A DNA stretch of 64,000 nucleotides from an uncultured Oceanospirillales bacterium (GTDB taxonomy: Bacteria > Pseudomonadota > Gammaproteobacteria > Xanthomonadales > SZUA-36), in the NCBI GenBank assembly GCA_913055655.1, contig CAJXKA010000001.1, positions 930,842 to 994,841 of the forward strand. Direction: 5' to 3'. Positions within the stretch are counted from its first letter, which is position 1. Each line of letters opens with the position of its first letter. Under the pieces are notes generated by a model that did no database searches, had not been told where the DNA came from, and saw nothing but the letters and a program-made list of their open reading frames with translations. Shown here one piece after another: positions 55,507-64,000 of the stretch. The position numbers and the translations under genes are program-made.

Positions 55507-56955
55507 CTACCGGGTCCAGAGGTCCACGAACTCGGTGACCGGCATCGCGTCCAGCGTGGATGGCTCGCGGCAGGCGGCGATGATGGCCTCGGCCTGGGCC
55601 GGCTCAAAACGCTCGGCCACGGCCTTCTCGAACTTGCGCACCAGCACGGGAATGCCCTCATCGCGACGACGGCGGTGGCCGATCGGGTAATCGACGTGGA
55701 CACGTTCGCTTGATGAGCCATCGCTGAAGAACACCTGGATGGCGTTGCCGATGCCGCGCTTTTCCGGGTCGAAATAGTCTTTCGTGAAGGCCTCGTTCTC
55801 GCGCACTTCCATCCTGTCGCGCAAGGCGTCGATGCGCGGGTCGGCGGCCACGGTGTCTTCGTAGCTGCGCGCGGTGAGTTCGCCGAAGATCAGCGGCACC
55901 GCCACCATGTACTGGATGCAGTGGTCACGGTCGGCATAGTTGTCCAGCGGGCCGGTCTTGTCGATGATCCGGACGCCGGCTTCCTGCGTCTCGATGACGA
56001 TCTTCTCGATCTCGTCGATGCGGTCCTTGACCTCGGGGTGCAGGGTCAGCGCGCATTCCACCGCTGTCTGGGCGTGGAATTCAGCCGGGAAGGAAATCTT
56101 GAACAGCACGTTTTCCATGACGTAGCTACCGTACGGGCGCTGGAACGTGAACGGCTTGCCGTCGAACAGCACGTCGTAAAAACCCCAGACGTCAGCCGTG
56201 AGCGCCGAGGGGTAACCCATCTCGCCCTGCTTCGCCAGCAGTGCCAGTGTCACGGCGCGGCGGCAGGCATCGCCGGCCGCCCAGCTCTTGCGCGAGCCGG
56301 TATTGGGCGCGTGGCGATAGGTGCGCAGCGCGCCGCCGTCGATAAAGGCATTGGACAGCGCGTTCAGCACCTGGTCACGGTTGCATCCGAGCATGCGCGC
56401 GACGACGGCCGTCGAGGCCACGCGGACCAGCAACACGTGGTCCAGGCCAACACGGTTGAAGCTGTTTTCCAGCGCCATCACGCCCTGGATTTCATGCGCC
56501 TTGACCATGGCGATGAGCACGTCCCGGATGGTCAGCGGTTCGCCGCCCTCGGCGATGCGCTGGCGCGACAGGTAATCGGCCACCGAGAGAATGGCGCCGA
56601 GGTTGTCGGAGGGATGGCCCCACTCGGCCGCCAGCCAGGTGTCGTTGAAATCCAGGTAACGCACCAGCGTGCCCAGGTTGAACGCCGCCTGCACCGGGTC
56701 GAGCTGGTGCGAGGTGCCCGGCACCTTCGCACCGCCTTCCAGTTCGCCACCCGGTACCAGCGGCCCCAGCAGGCGAACGCATTCCGGGAAATCCAGCGCC
56801 AGCATGGCGCAGGCCAGGCTGTCGATCAGGCAGTAGCGAGCGGTGGAGATGGCCTCGTCGCTGGCGACCTCGTAGTCGCAGACGTAGTCGGCCATGTCTG
56901 CCAGGACGGTGTCGAAATCAGGGCGATTGGCGGTACGGATACCTACATTGCTCAT
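55507..56955 (-). CDS. prpD: 2-methylcitrate dehydratase (MmgE/PrpD family)
   Basis: Dehydrates 2-methylcitrate to 2-methyl-cis-aconitate in propionyl-CoA catabolism. 482 residues (E. coli 483). Blocks typical of PrpD are [30 protein letters not shown] near residue 100, [30 protein letters not shown], and the C-terminal [25 protein letters not shown]. It is the last gene of the mdh-prpB-prpC-prpD unit, and its ATG overlaps the prpC stop. No acnD or prpF gene is adjacent. Confidence 0.96.
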   Translation of the reverse strand: MSNVGIRTANRPDFDTVLADMADYVCDYEVASDEAISTARYCLIDSLACAMLALDFPECVRLLGPLVPGGELEGGAKVPGTSHQLDPVQAAFNLGTLVRYLDFNDTWLAAEWGHPSDNLGAILSVADYLSRQRIAEGGEPLTIRDVLIAMVKAHEIQGVMALENSFNRVGLDHVLLVRVASTAVVARMLGCNRDQVLNALSNAFIDGGALRTYRHAPNTGSRKSWAAGDACRRAVTLALLAKQGEMGYPSALTADVWGFYDVLFDGKPFTFQRPYGSYVMENVLFKISFPAEFHAQTAVECALTLHPEVKDRIDEIEKIVIETQEAGVRIIDKTGPLDNYADRDHCIQYMVAVPLIFGELTARSYEDTVAADPRIDALRDRMEVRENEAFTKDYFDPEKRGIGNAIQVFFSDGSSSERVHVDYPIGHRRRRDEGIPVLVRKFEKAVAERFEPAQAEAIIAACREPSTLDAMPVTEFVDLWTR

Positions 56956-58094
56956 TTGCGTTCTCCAATGGGAAGGTAGGCGCGATCGGCCGGGCCGGTG
57001 TACTCGGCGCCGGGACGGATGATGCGGTTATTGGCGCGCTGCTCGAAACAGTGGGCGCACCAGCCGGTCACCCGCGACATCACGAAGATGGGCGTGAACA
57101 GGCCGGTGGGAATGCCCATGAAGTGATAGGCACTGGCATGGAAAAAGTCCGCGTTGGCGAACATGCCCTTTTCTTCCTTCATCGTGCGCTCGACCGCCTC
57201 GGAGACCGCGTACAGCACCGTGTCGCCCTTCAATTCAGCCAACTGCTTCGACCAGCCCTTGATGATGGCGTTGCGCGGGTCGCGCAGGCGGTAGACGGCG
57301 TGCCCGAAGCCCATGATCAGTTCTTTCGCCGACAGCTTCTTCAGCACATCGTCGACGGCTTCCTCGGCGGAACCGTACTGCTCGATCATGGCCATCGCTG
57401 CCTCGTTGGCGCCGCCGTGCAGCGGGCCGCGCAGCGAGCCGATGGCCGCGGTGACGCAGGAATGCAGGTCCGACAGCGTCGAGGCGCACACACGGGCGGT
57501 AAACGTCGAGGCGTTGAATTCGTGCTCGGCGTACAGGATCAGGGAGACATCCATGACCCGGGCTTCAAGGTCGGTGGGCGCGCGGTCCAGCAGCATGTGC
57601 AGGAAGTGCGCGCCAAGGCCGTCTTCGCCGGTGTCGGTGTCCACCCGCACGCCGTCATGGCTGTAGCGGTACCAGTACACGACAATCGCCGGGAAGATCG
57701 CCAGCAGGCGGTCGGCGACGTCCTGTTCGTTGGCAAAGTCGCCTTCCTGCTCCAGGTTGCCCAGGAACGAGCAACCGGTTCGCATGACGTCCATCGGGTG
57801 GGCGTCGGCGGGAATACGCTCCAGCACGTCTTTCAGGGGCTGGGGCAGCGCCCGCAGCGGCTTGAGTTTCGCCTTCCAGGCATCCAGTACGGCCTGCGTC
57901 GGCAGTTCGCCCTTCAGGATCAGGTGGGCGACCTCGTAAAACGAGGCATTTTCGGCCAGGTCGACGACATCATAGCCCCGGTAGCGCAGGCTGTTGCCCT
58001 CAGCGCCAACGGTGCAGATCGCGGTCTCGCCGGCCGTCTGGCCGCGCAGACCCGCGCCGGTGTTCTTTTTCACGGCGGGTTTGGATTCGGACAT
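56952..58094 (-). CDS. prpC: 2-methylcitrate synthase
   Basis: Condenses propionyl-CoA with oxaloacetate. 380 residues, the size of short (methyl)citrate synthases. [16 protein letters not shown] opens the small domain, and [31 protein letters not shown] is the family segment that distinguishes PrpC from GltA. Catalytic histidines are in [12 protein letters not shown] and [14 protein letters not shown], and the C-terminal Arg lies near [15 protein letters not shown]. It begins 17 bases after prpB, with GGAG upstream. It is coupled to prpD. Confidence 0.96.
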   Translation of the reverse strand: MSESKPAVKKNTGAGLRGQTAGETAICTVGAEGNSLRYRGYDVVDLAENASFYEVAHLILKGELPTQAVLDAWKAKLKPLRALPQPLKDVLERIPADAHPMDVMRTGCSFLGNLEQEGDFANEQDVADRLLAIFPAIVVYWYRYSHDGVRVDTDTGEDGLGAHFLHMLLDRAPTDLEARVMDVSLILYAEHEFNASTFTARVCASTLSDLHSCVTAAIGSLRGPLHGGANEAAMAMIEQYGSAEEAVDDVLKKLSAKELIMGFGHAVYRLRDPRNAIIKGWSKQLAELKGDTVLYAVSEAVERTMKEEKGMFANADFFHASAYHFMGIPTGLFTPIFVMSRVTGWCAHCFEQRANNRIIRPGAEYTGPADRAYLPIGERK

Positions 58095-58111
58095 GGTGAG
58101 CTCCTTGATCG

Positions 58112-58999
58112 TTATTCGGTGTCGTCCGCCGTGCTACCGGCGAACAGTTCATCCAGCTTTCGTTCGAAGTCGTGGTAGCCAAGGTAGTGGTACAACTCGT
58201 CACGGGTCTGCATGGTGTCGAGCAGGTTCTTCTGGTGACCATCGCGCAACAGGCCCTCGTAGACCCCCAGCGCCGCCTTGTTCATGGCCCGGTAGGCCGA
58301 ACAGCAGTACAGCACGATGTCGACGCCGGCCTCGCCCAGCTCGGGCGTTGTGAACAGCGGCGTGTGGCCGAACTCGGTGATATTGGCAAGGATGGGCACC
58401 CCGACGGCCTGTTTGAACGCGGTGTATTGTTCCAGGGTCTTCACGGCCTCGGGGAAGATCATGTCGGCGCCGGCCTCGACACAGGCCACGGCCCGCTCGA
58501 CTGCCGCGTCCATGCCCTCGACCGCCAGCGCGTCGGTGCGCGCCATGATGACGAAATCGTCGTCGGTGCGCGCGTCAACGGCGGCCTTGATGCGATCGAC
58601 CATCTCGTCTTTCGACACGATCGACTTGCCGGGCCGGTGACCGCAGCGCTTCTGCGCCACCTGGTCCTCGATGTGCATCGCGGCCGCGCCGTCGCGGATC
58701 AGCGCGCGGGTGGTGCGGGCGATGTTGAACGCCCCACCCCAGCCCGTGTCGACATCCACCAGCAGCGGCAGGTCGCAGACCTCGGTGATGCGGCGAATGT
58801 CGGTGCAGACGTCTTCCAGCGTGCTGATGCCAAGGTCGGGCATGCCCAGGGAATTCGCTGCCACGCCGCCACCGGACAGGTACAGCGCCCGGTGACCCAC
58901 GGCCTTCGCCATGCGCGCCGTGTAGGCATTGATGGCGCCGACAACCTGCAGCGGTGCGTGATCACGCACCGCGTCCCGGAACTTCCGTCCGGCCGTCAT
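58112..58999 (-). CDS. prpB: 2-methylisocitrate lyase
   Basis: Splits 2-methylisocitrate to pyruvate and succinate, completing propionate breakdown. 295 residues (E. coli 296). The PEP-mutase/ICL-type barrel shows [50 protein letters not shown] with metal-binding Asp residues, and the catalytic-loop signature [19 protein letters not shown]. Its start codon overlaps the stop of mdh (TGATG), so the lyase and malate dehydrogenase are translationally coupled. Confidence 0.97.
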   Translation of the reverse strand: MTAGRKFRDAVRDHAPLQVVGAINAYTARMAKAVGHRALYLSGGGVAANSLGMPDLGISTLEDVCTDIRRITEVCDLPLLVDVDTGWGGAFNIARTTRALIRDGAAAMHIEDQVAQKRCGHRPGKSIVSKDEMVDRIKAAVDARTDDDFVIMARTDALAVEGMDAAVERAVACVEAGADMIFPEAVKTLEQYTAFKQAVGVPILANITEFGHTPLFTTPELGEAGVDIVLYCCSAYRAMNKAALGVYEGLLRDGHQKNLLDTMQTRDELYHYLGYHDFERKLDELFAGSTADDTE

Positions 59000-59976
59000 C
59001 AGAGCAGGTGGGCGACGGCTTCGCGCTCTTCGCGCAGTTCCGCCTCGGTGGCGTCCATGCGCTCGCGGCTGAACGCGTCAACGTCCAGCCCCTCGACGAT
59101 GGTGTAATCACCGTCCTTGCACACGCAGGGGTAGGAGTAAATGATGCCGGGCTCGATGCCGTAGGCGCCGGTGGACGGCACGGCCATGCTGACCCAGTCG
59201 CCCTCACGCGTGCCCAGCGCCCAGCTGCGCATGTGGTCAATGGCCGATGAGGCCGCCGAGGCCGCGCTGGAAGCGCCGCGCGCCTTGATGATCGCGGCGC
59301 CGCGCTGCTGCACGTCCGGAATGAACTGGTCGCGATACCAGTCCGTATCCACGCCACCGGCCAGGCCCTGGCCGTTTGCCTCGGTGAAGCGGATATCCGG
59401 GTACTGGGTCGATGAATGGTTGCCCCAGATGATCATCCTGTTGATCTTCGCGTGGTGCTGGCCGGTTTTTTCCGACAGCTGCGCCAGCGCGCGGTTGTGG
59501 TCCAGGCGCGTCATCGCGGTGAAGTTGCGCGGGTTGAGGTCCGGCGCGGCCGCCTGGGCGATCAGCGCGTTGGTGTTGGCCGGGTTGCCCACCACCAGCA
59601 CTTTCACGTCGCGGCTGGCGTGGTCGTTCAGGGCTTTGCCCTGGGGACCGAAGATCTTGCCGTTCTCGGTCAGCAGGTCGGAACGCTCCATGCCCGGGCC
59701 GCGCGGCCTGGCGCCGACCAGCAGGGCGTAATCGGTGCCCTTGAACGCCACGTTCGGATCATCTGTGGTCACCACGTCGTCCAGCAGTGGGAAGGCGGCG
59801 TCCTTCAGCTCCATCGCCACGCCTTCCAGCGCGCCCAGTGCGGGGGTGATTTCCAGCAACTGCAGGATCACCGGCTGGTCGGGGCCGAGCATGTCGCCGG
59901 CAGCGATACGGAAGCAGAGTTGGTAGCCAATCTGGCCAGCGGCGCCGGTAATGGCGACGCGTACGGGTGATTTCAT
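58999..59976 (-). CDS. mdh: Malate dehydrogenase (NAD+)
   Basis: Oxidises malate to oxaloacetate, which PrpC needs as co-substrate. 325 residues of the MalateDH type that resembles eukaryotic cytosolic enzymes. The nucleotide-binding motif is [13 protein letters not shown] (residue 8 on). The substrate-binding loop is [25 protein letters not shown] is present, and the catalytic His is in [12 protein letters not shown]. The ATG at 59976 has AAGGAG eight bases upstream; the long open frame before it is not family-like. As the first gene of the prp operon it links the TCA cycle to propionyl-CoA disposal. Confidence 0.96.
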   Translation of the reverse strand: MKSPVRVAITGAAGQIGYQLCFRIAAGDMLGPDQPVILQLLEITPALGALEGVAMELKDAAFPLLDDVVTTDDPNVAFKGTDYALLVGARPRGPGMERSDLLTENGKIFGPQGKALNDHASRDVKVLVVGNPANTNALIAQAAAPDLNPRNFTAMTRLDHNRALAQLSEKTGQHHAKINRMIIWGNHSSTQYPDIRFTEANGQGLAGGVDTDWYRDQFIPDVQQRGAAIIKARGASSAASAASSAIDHMRSWALGTREGDWVSMAVPSTGAYGIEPGIIYSYPCVCKDGDYTIVEGLDVDAFSRERMDATEAELREEREAVAHLL

Positions 59977-60021
59977 CGTAGTCTCCTTGAAAACGGATAT
60001 TGCCTGTGACGTAGCTGTACT

Positions 60022-60027
60022 ATTGTA
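60022..60027 (-). promoter_or_regulatory. Possible -10 element for the mdh-prpBCD operon
   Basis: TACAAT on the minus strand, about 50 bases before the mdh start, matches five of six consensus positions. No good -35 is placed 16-18 bases upstream, so an activator or a different sigma factor would be needed. It lies in the 131-base divergent region shared with pdxB. Confidence 0.3.
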
Positions 60028-60107
60028 AACGAACCTCGTTTCCCAATATGGACTCCCGGTCCCGAAAATCCACCTTTCGGACCCCTTCCATCGACCACAG
60101 ACTGAAC

Positions 60108-61226
60108 ATGAGAGCCGTTGCCGACGAAAACCTGGCCGCACTCGCCGACACCTTCGGCCGGGCGCTGGACACCACCACCCTGCCCGGCCGCGCCATCCGC
60201 CGCGAACACCTGGTGGATGCGGAAGTGCTGCTCGTGCGCTCGGTGACGCGTGTGAACGCTGAATTGCTGGACGGCACACCGGTGCGCTTCGTCGGCAGCG
60301 CCACCATCGGCGCCGACCACCTGGATACGGACTGGATGGACGCCAACGGTATCCACTGGGCCACCGCCCCCGGCTGTAACGCGGATGCCGCCGCGCAATA
60401 CACGCTGGGCATGATGGTGCTGGCCTGCCAGCGACTGGGACGCGACCTGCGCCAGCAGCGGGTCGGGGTCTTCGGTCGGGGCAACGTGGGCGGCCGCCTG
60501 GTTGCCCTGCTTGATGCGCTCGGCGTCGAGGTCGTCGCCTGCGATCCGCCGCTGGCGGCCCAGGGTGAAACAGGCCTCGTGACGCCCCGGCAAGCGCTGG
60601 GCGCGGATATCGTCAGCCTGCATACGCCATTGACGCGTAGCGGCCGCTGGCCGACTGCCGGCATGATCGACGCGAATGCAATAGCGTCAATGCCCCATGG
60701 CGTCTTGCTCGTGAATGCTGCGCGCGGCGATATCGTCGCGCGTGGGCCGTTACTGGAGGCACTCGCCCGGCGCCGCTTGCGCGCTGCCCTTGATACCTGG
60801 CCCGGGGAACCGGATATTCGGTCCATGTCGCTCGATTCCATTACCGTGGCCACCCCGCACGTGGCCGGTTACAGCCGCCAGGGCAAGCGCCGGGGTACGG
60901 CCATGATCCACCAGGCCTGGCAACGCTGGGCCGAGACGCCGCTGCGCGTCGAAACCAAGGTAAGCGTTGACGAAATCCATGACGTCGAACCCCCGTCATC
61001 GGCGACGGATGTCGTTGAATCGGCGATCCTGTCAGTGACACGGATAATTGGTGACGATGCCCGTATGCGCGAGATTCAACCGGTCTCGGACGAACGCTTC
61101 GATGCCTTACGCCGTGATTACGTTCCCCGGCAAGAATTTGCCGCCTGCCGGGTTCGCCTGCCGGTCGACAACCCGGACGCCCGGCAAACCCTGGCGCGTT
61201 TGGGCTTCCAGGTGGCGATGCCGTGA
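60108..61226 (+). CDS. pdxB: Erythronate-4-phosphate dehydrogenase
   Basis: Second step of the DXP-dependent pyridoxal-phosphate pathway; dxs in this window also supplies that pathway. 372 residues (E. coli 378). [16 protein letters not shown] is the usual start. The D-2-hydroxyacid dehydrogenase fold shows [33 protein letters not shown], the NAD-binding [30 protein letters not shown], and [19 protein letters not shown] with the catalytic His. A C-terminal PdxB dimerisation domain follows. I use the ATG at 60108; an earlier in-frame ATG at 60048 adds 20 non-conserved residues. Confidence 0.95.
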   Translation: MRAVADENLAALADTFGRALDTTTLPGRAIRREHLVDAEVLLVRSVTRVNAELLDGTPVRFVGSATIGADHLDTDWMDANGIHWATAPGCNADAAAQYTLGMMVLACQRLGRDLRQQRVGVFGRGNVGGRLVALLDALGVEVVACDPPLAAQGETGLVTPRQALGADIVSLHTPLTRSGRWPTAGMIDANAIASMPHGVLLVNAARGDIVARGPLLEALARRRLRAALDTWPGEPDIRSMSLDSITVATPHVAGYSRQGKRRGTAMIHQAWQRWAETPLRVETKVSVDEIHDVEPPSSATDVVESAILSVTRIIGDDARMREIQPVSDERFDALRRDYVPRQEFAACRVRLPVDNPDARQTLARLGFQVAMP

Positions 61227-63970
61227 TCACGCGACACGTCATCATTCGCGCGTTTCGTTCGCTCGCCGCTTTCGCGGTCCTGGCCATGCTGGGGACGCCG
61301 GCCGCTGCCGATCGCGTGTTCAAACCCGTCGGCGCGACCAACGGCCTGGACGCCCGCGTGGCGCCGACGATGATCATCGATCACCGGGGCTTTCTCTGGG
61401 TCGGGTCGCGCGAGGGGCTCTATCGTTATGACGGCTTCGAGACCCTCGCCTACCTGCCCGACCCGGGACGCCCGGGAACCATCAGCGATGTCGACGTGCG
61501 TTCCCTTTACCAGTCGTCCGATGACGTGATCTGGATCGGCACCAACGCCGGCGGGCTGAATCGCCTGGATGTTCCCAGCGGCGAGTTCACGGTGTTTCGG
61601 CACGACTCATCGAACCCATCATCGCTGCCGGACGATAGCGTCTATGCCATTGCCGAGGGGCCAGAGGGCCAGCTGTGGGTGGCCACCCAACGGGGTGTCG
61701 CGCGACTTGACCGCGGCACGGGGCGGTTCGAACGCTTCACACATGACGCCGGTGACCCCGGCACGCTGGCGCACGACTGGGCTTTCGTCATGCACCTGGG
61801 GCCCGATGATGATTTCTGGATCGGGACCGTCGGTGGCGGCCTGCACCGCTGGCGCCCGGAATCCGCTGATTTCGAGCGTTACGACCTGGCCCTGATGACC
61901 GGCGGCAGTGATGAACTGAACGATGTCTTCACATTGCACAATGATGGCAACGGCCAGCTTTGGTCAGGAACGCGCGGTGGCCTCGTGGTGCTGGACACTG
62001 CCACTGGGCAGGCCCGTGAACTGCCACTTTTTGAAGTGGACGGCTATAAGCCGCTGATCACCTCGATGACACATGACGAAGAGGGTCGCCTTTGGCTGGG
62101 CACCATGATCCACGGCGTCATCACCGTGGACATGGCGACCGGGGAATGGTCGCGCGCGTCGGATGGTGAACTTGGCGAGCCCGGGCAATTGCCCTCCCTG
62201 CCGCAGATGAGCCTGGTGGCCAATCGCGACGACCTGTTTATCGGCACCTGGGGCAGCGGCATCTATCGAACGCAACTTGACCCCGTGCCCTTCCGGTTGC
62301 ATGAAAACCAGGGCACGGCGCCGGCGCTGAGGAACGACAACATCACGGCCATCATGACCACGGATGAGGCTGGGCGCCCATGGGTCGGCAGTTTCGGTGG
62401 CGGGCCACAACGGCTCGACTTCGATTCTGGCGACGTGCTCTCGCCCAGCACGCCCGATGGCAACCTCAGGGTGTCCGGGGTGCTGGACATGGCCGTGGAT
62501 ACTCAAGGCCGGTATTTCGCCGCCACCACCGACGGCCTGTTCGAGTTTGACGCGACCGGCGCGCAACGGGGTGTCCAGGCCCACCGGCCCGGTGCGCAGG
62601 ATGGCATCGGCGCCGGCTACGTCTCCGCCCTGCTGCCCACTGCCGACGGGGATTTATGGGTCGGTGTCATGGGCGGCGGCCTCTACCTGCGCGATGGCGC
62701 CACCGGGACGTTCCAACCCTTCCGCCATGACGCCAGTGATCCTAAGTCACTGAGCGGTGACTTCGTCACGACATTGCTCGGTGACGGCGACGGCCGCTTC
62801 TGGGTCGGCACGCGTTCCAATGGCCTGAACCGCTGCAACACTTCGTCGTGGGACTGCGAACGATTCGGGCCCGGCCCGGACGGCCTTGGGCATCACCACG
62901 TGACCGCGTTGCACCGCGATCGCCGTGACCGGCTTTGGGTGGCCACGGATGGTGGTGGCCTCTATCGCGCCCGGATCGATTACAATGGCCAGGTGACCGG
63001 CTTCGATCACTGGGGCCGTGAAGATGGCTTGCTGGGCAACGGCATCATGTCCATCGAGGAGGACGTCGACGAATCGCTCTGGCTGAGCACCCGCCAGGGC
63101 CTGTCGCGTATCCAGCCGGCCACCGGCAAGGTTGTCAATTACGTCGCCGAATCCGGCCTGCCGGAAAGCCATTTCAATGCGCGCGCCTCCGCGGCGGACG
63201 CCAGGTACATTTATTTCGGCTCAATCGACGGCGTGCTCGGTTTTCCCACGGGCAGCCTGCTGGAAGAGCGCCAGCCACCGTTGGTACGCATCACCGGCCT
63301 GCAACGTGCAGCGCGCGGCGACCAGCCACGTTCGGTGCCCATCGGCCAGGTGCTCGATATTGCCTGGGGTGAAGTCGTCACCGTGCGTTTCGCCACCCTG
63401 GACTACTCCGAAACGGCGCAGGACTACGCGTACCGACTGGCGGAGGATGACCCCTGGACCACGCTGGGTACCCAGCGACAGGTGATTTTCCATGGCCTGC
63501 CGCCGGGACGTCACCAGTTCCAGGCCCGCGGCCGGGATATCTATGGCCAGTGGGGCGAATCAGCATCGCTGGAGATCCTGGTTCACCCCCCGTTCTGGAT
63601 GACGACCTGGTTCCGCGCCGTGCTGGCCATCGCGCTTTTGCTGCTGGCCTGGGGATTCCATTACCTGCGGCTGCAGCGGCAACGGCGGATCACGCGAGAA
63701 GTGCAGCGATTGGGCGAGAAACGTGAATCGGCCCTGGAACAGGCGCTGGGCAGCGATGCTGAATTGTCAGTGCTCACACCCCGCCAGAAAGAGGTCCTGC
63801 AGCTGGTCGCCGAGGGCTACACCACGAAAGAAATTGCCGACCTTCTTGACCTGAGCGTAAAGACCGTCGAGGCCCATCGCGCCAACCTGATGGAGCGCCT
63901 GGACATCCATGATGTGCCCGGACTGGTGCGTTTGGCCATCCGGGCACGGCTCGTTTCACCGCACGAGTAA
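61223..63970 (+). CDS. Membrane-tethered sensor-regulator: periplasmic beta-propeller, Y_Y_Y domain, one helix, cytoplasmic LuxR-type HTH
   Basis: 915 residues from a GTG that overlaps the pdxB stop (GTGA). A signal-like N-terminus (1-29) is followed by about 650 residues of Reg_prop propeller repeats, recurring as G-x-L/F-W-V/I-G-T (for example GFLWVGSREGLYRYD, VIWIGTNAGGLNRLD, QLWVATQRGVARLD). A Y_Y_Y-type immunoglobulin domain follows at about 715-788, with DYAYRLAEDDPW. One transmembrane helix lies at about 794-814 and a basic helical linker follows. The C-terminal HTH is LTPRQKEVLQLVAEGYTTKEIADLLDLSVKTVEAHRANLMERL (849-912). No histidine kinase or receiver domain is present. The ligand and targets are unknown. 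Confidence 0.9.
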   Translation: MITRHVIIRAFRSLAAFAVLAMLGTPAAADRVFKPVGATNGLDARVAPTMIIDHRGFLWVGSREGLYRYDGFETLAYLPDPGRPGTISDVDVRSLYQSSDDVIWIGTNAGGLNRLDVPSGEFTVFRHDSSNPSSLPDDSVYAIAEGPEGQLWVATQRGVARLDRGTGRFERFTHDAGDPGTLAHDWAFVMHLGPDDDFWIGTVGGGLHRWRPESADFERYDLALMTGGSDELNDVFTLHNDGNGQLWSGTRGGLVVLDTATGQARELPLFEVDGYKPLITSMTHDEEGRLWLGTMIHGVITVDMATGEWSRASDGELGEPGQLPSLPQMSLVANRDDLFIGTWGSGIYRTQLDPVPFRLHENQGTAPALRNDNITAIMTTDEAGRPWVGSFGGGPQRLDFDSGDVLSPSTPDGNLRVSGVLDMAVDTQGRYFAATTDGLFEFDATGAQRGVQAHRPGAQDGIGAGYVSALLPTADGDLWVGVMGGGLYLRDGATGTFQPFRHDASDPKSLSGDFVTTLLGDGDGRFWVGTRSNGLNRCNTSSWDCERFGPGPDGLGHHHVTALHRDRRDRLWVATDGGGLYRARIDYNGQVTGFDHWGREDGLLGNGIMSIEEDVDESLWLSTRQGLSRIQPATGKVVNYVAESGLPESHFNARASAADARYIYFGSIDGVLGFPTGSLLEERQPPLVRITGLQRAARGDQPRSVPIGQVLDIAWGEVVTVRFATLDYSETAQDYAYRLAEDDPWTTLGTQRQVIFHGLPPGRHQFQARGRDIYGQWGESASLEILVHPPFWMTTWFRAVLAIALLLLAWGFHYLRLQRQRRITREVQRLGEKRESALEQALGSDAELSVLTPRQKEVLQLVAEGYTTKEIADLLDLSVKTVEAHRANLMERLDIHDVPGLVRLAIRARLVSPHE

Positions 63971-64000
63971 ACGCCTCCAAACCACTGATAATGATAGTTT

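Overview
The window is a contiguous, gene-dense, GC-rich bacterial chromosome segment that looks like a core genome rather than an island. I see no transposase, integrase, phage gene, CRISPR array, tRNA or rRNA. Gene content and order point to a gammaproteobacterium: accA-tilS, xseB-ispA-dxs, gpsA-secB-rhodanese facing gpmI-envC-S41 protease, a Pseudomonas-type coxBA-ctaG-coxC-SURF1-ctaAB cluster, ftsEX-rpoH, and rhlB facing trxA-rho. The aspartokinase/diaminopimelate decarboxylase fusion (known in Xanthomonadaceae) and the split class II ribonucleotide reductase NrdJa/NrdJb (known in Pseudomonas) suggest a Xanthomonadales/Chromatiales-like lineage. That placement is an inference from gene architecture only.

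Layout. 1-7260 (+): the tail of a degenerate EAL protein, gluQRS, accA, tilS, xseB, ispA and dxs, covering tRNA modification, fatty-acid initiation and isoprenoid precursors. 7202-19735 (-): one long co-directional run. In transcription order it is rhodanese, secB, gpsA; then nrdJa-nrdJb behind a promoter with two NrdR-box-like palindromes; two unknown membrane proteins; deoA-deoD-cdd nucleoside salvage; a Tat-exported GMC dehydrogenase pair; an exported RidA-like protein; a universal stress protein; and an AlkB-like dioxygenase. 19868-23778 (+): gpmI, envC-like and S41 protease. 23782-30414 (-): putA, gspA/exeA, gspB, rhomboid and DUF1820. 30654-41309 (+): the complete aa3 cytochrome c oxidase and haem A biogenesis cluster, with one antisense-oriented small DUF2909-type gene, then gcvP. 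41422-48143 (-): rhlB, ftsE, ftsX, rpoH and lysAC. 48370-54434 (+): trxA, rho, two small membrane proteins, a lipocalin, a SpoIIAA-like protein, a GNAT-methyltransferase fusion, MarC and a GST. 54521-59976 (-): a secreted protein of unknown function and the mdh-prpB-prpC-prpD methylcitrate-cycle operon. 60108-63970 (+): pdxB and a membrane-tethered sensor with a beta-propeller outside and a LuxR-type DNA-binding domain inside.

How the genes work together. The cox cluster encodes all core subunits plus copper and haem A factors. PutA, Mdh and the methylcitrate enzymes feed electrons and oxaloacetate into aerobic respiration. DeoA, DeoD, Cdd and NrdJ form a nucleotide supply neighbourhood. The items that most deserve a second look are the kinase-less membrane-bound LuxR sensor, the GNAT-methyltransferase fusion, the Tat-GMC plus exported RidA group, the mdh-led prp operon, the heptamer-built inverted repeat between gcvP and lysAC, and the regulatory DNA upstream of nrdJ and rpoH. 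I found no clearly new defence or mobile system.
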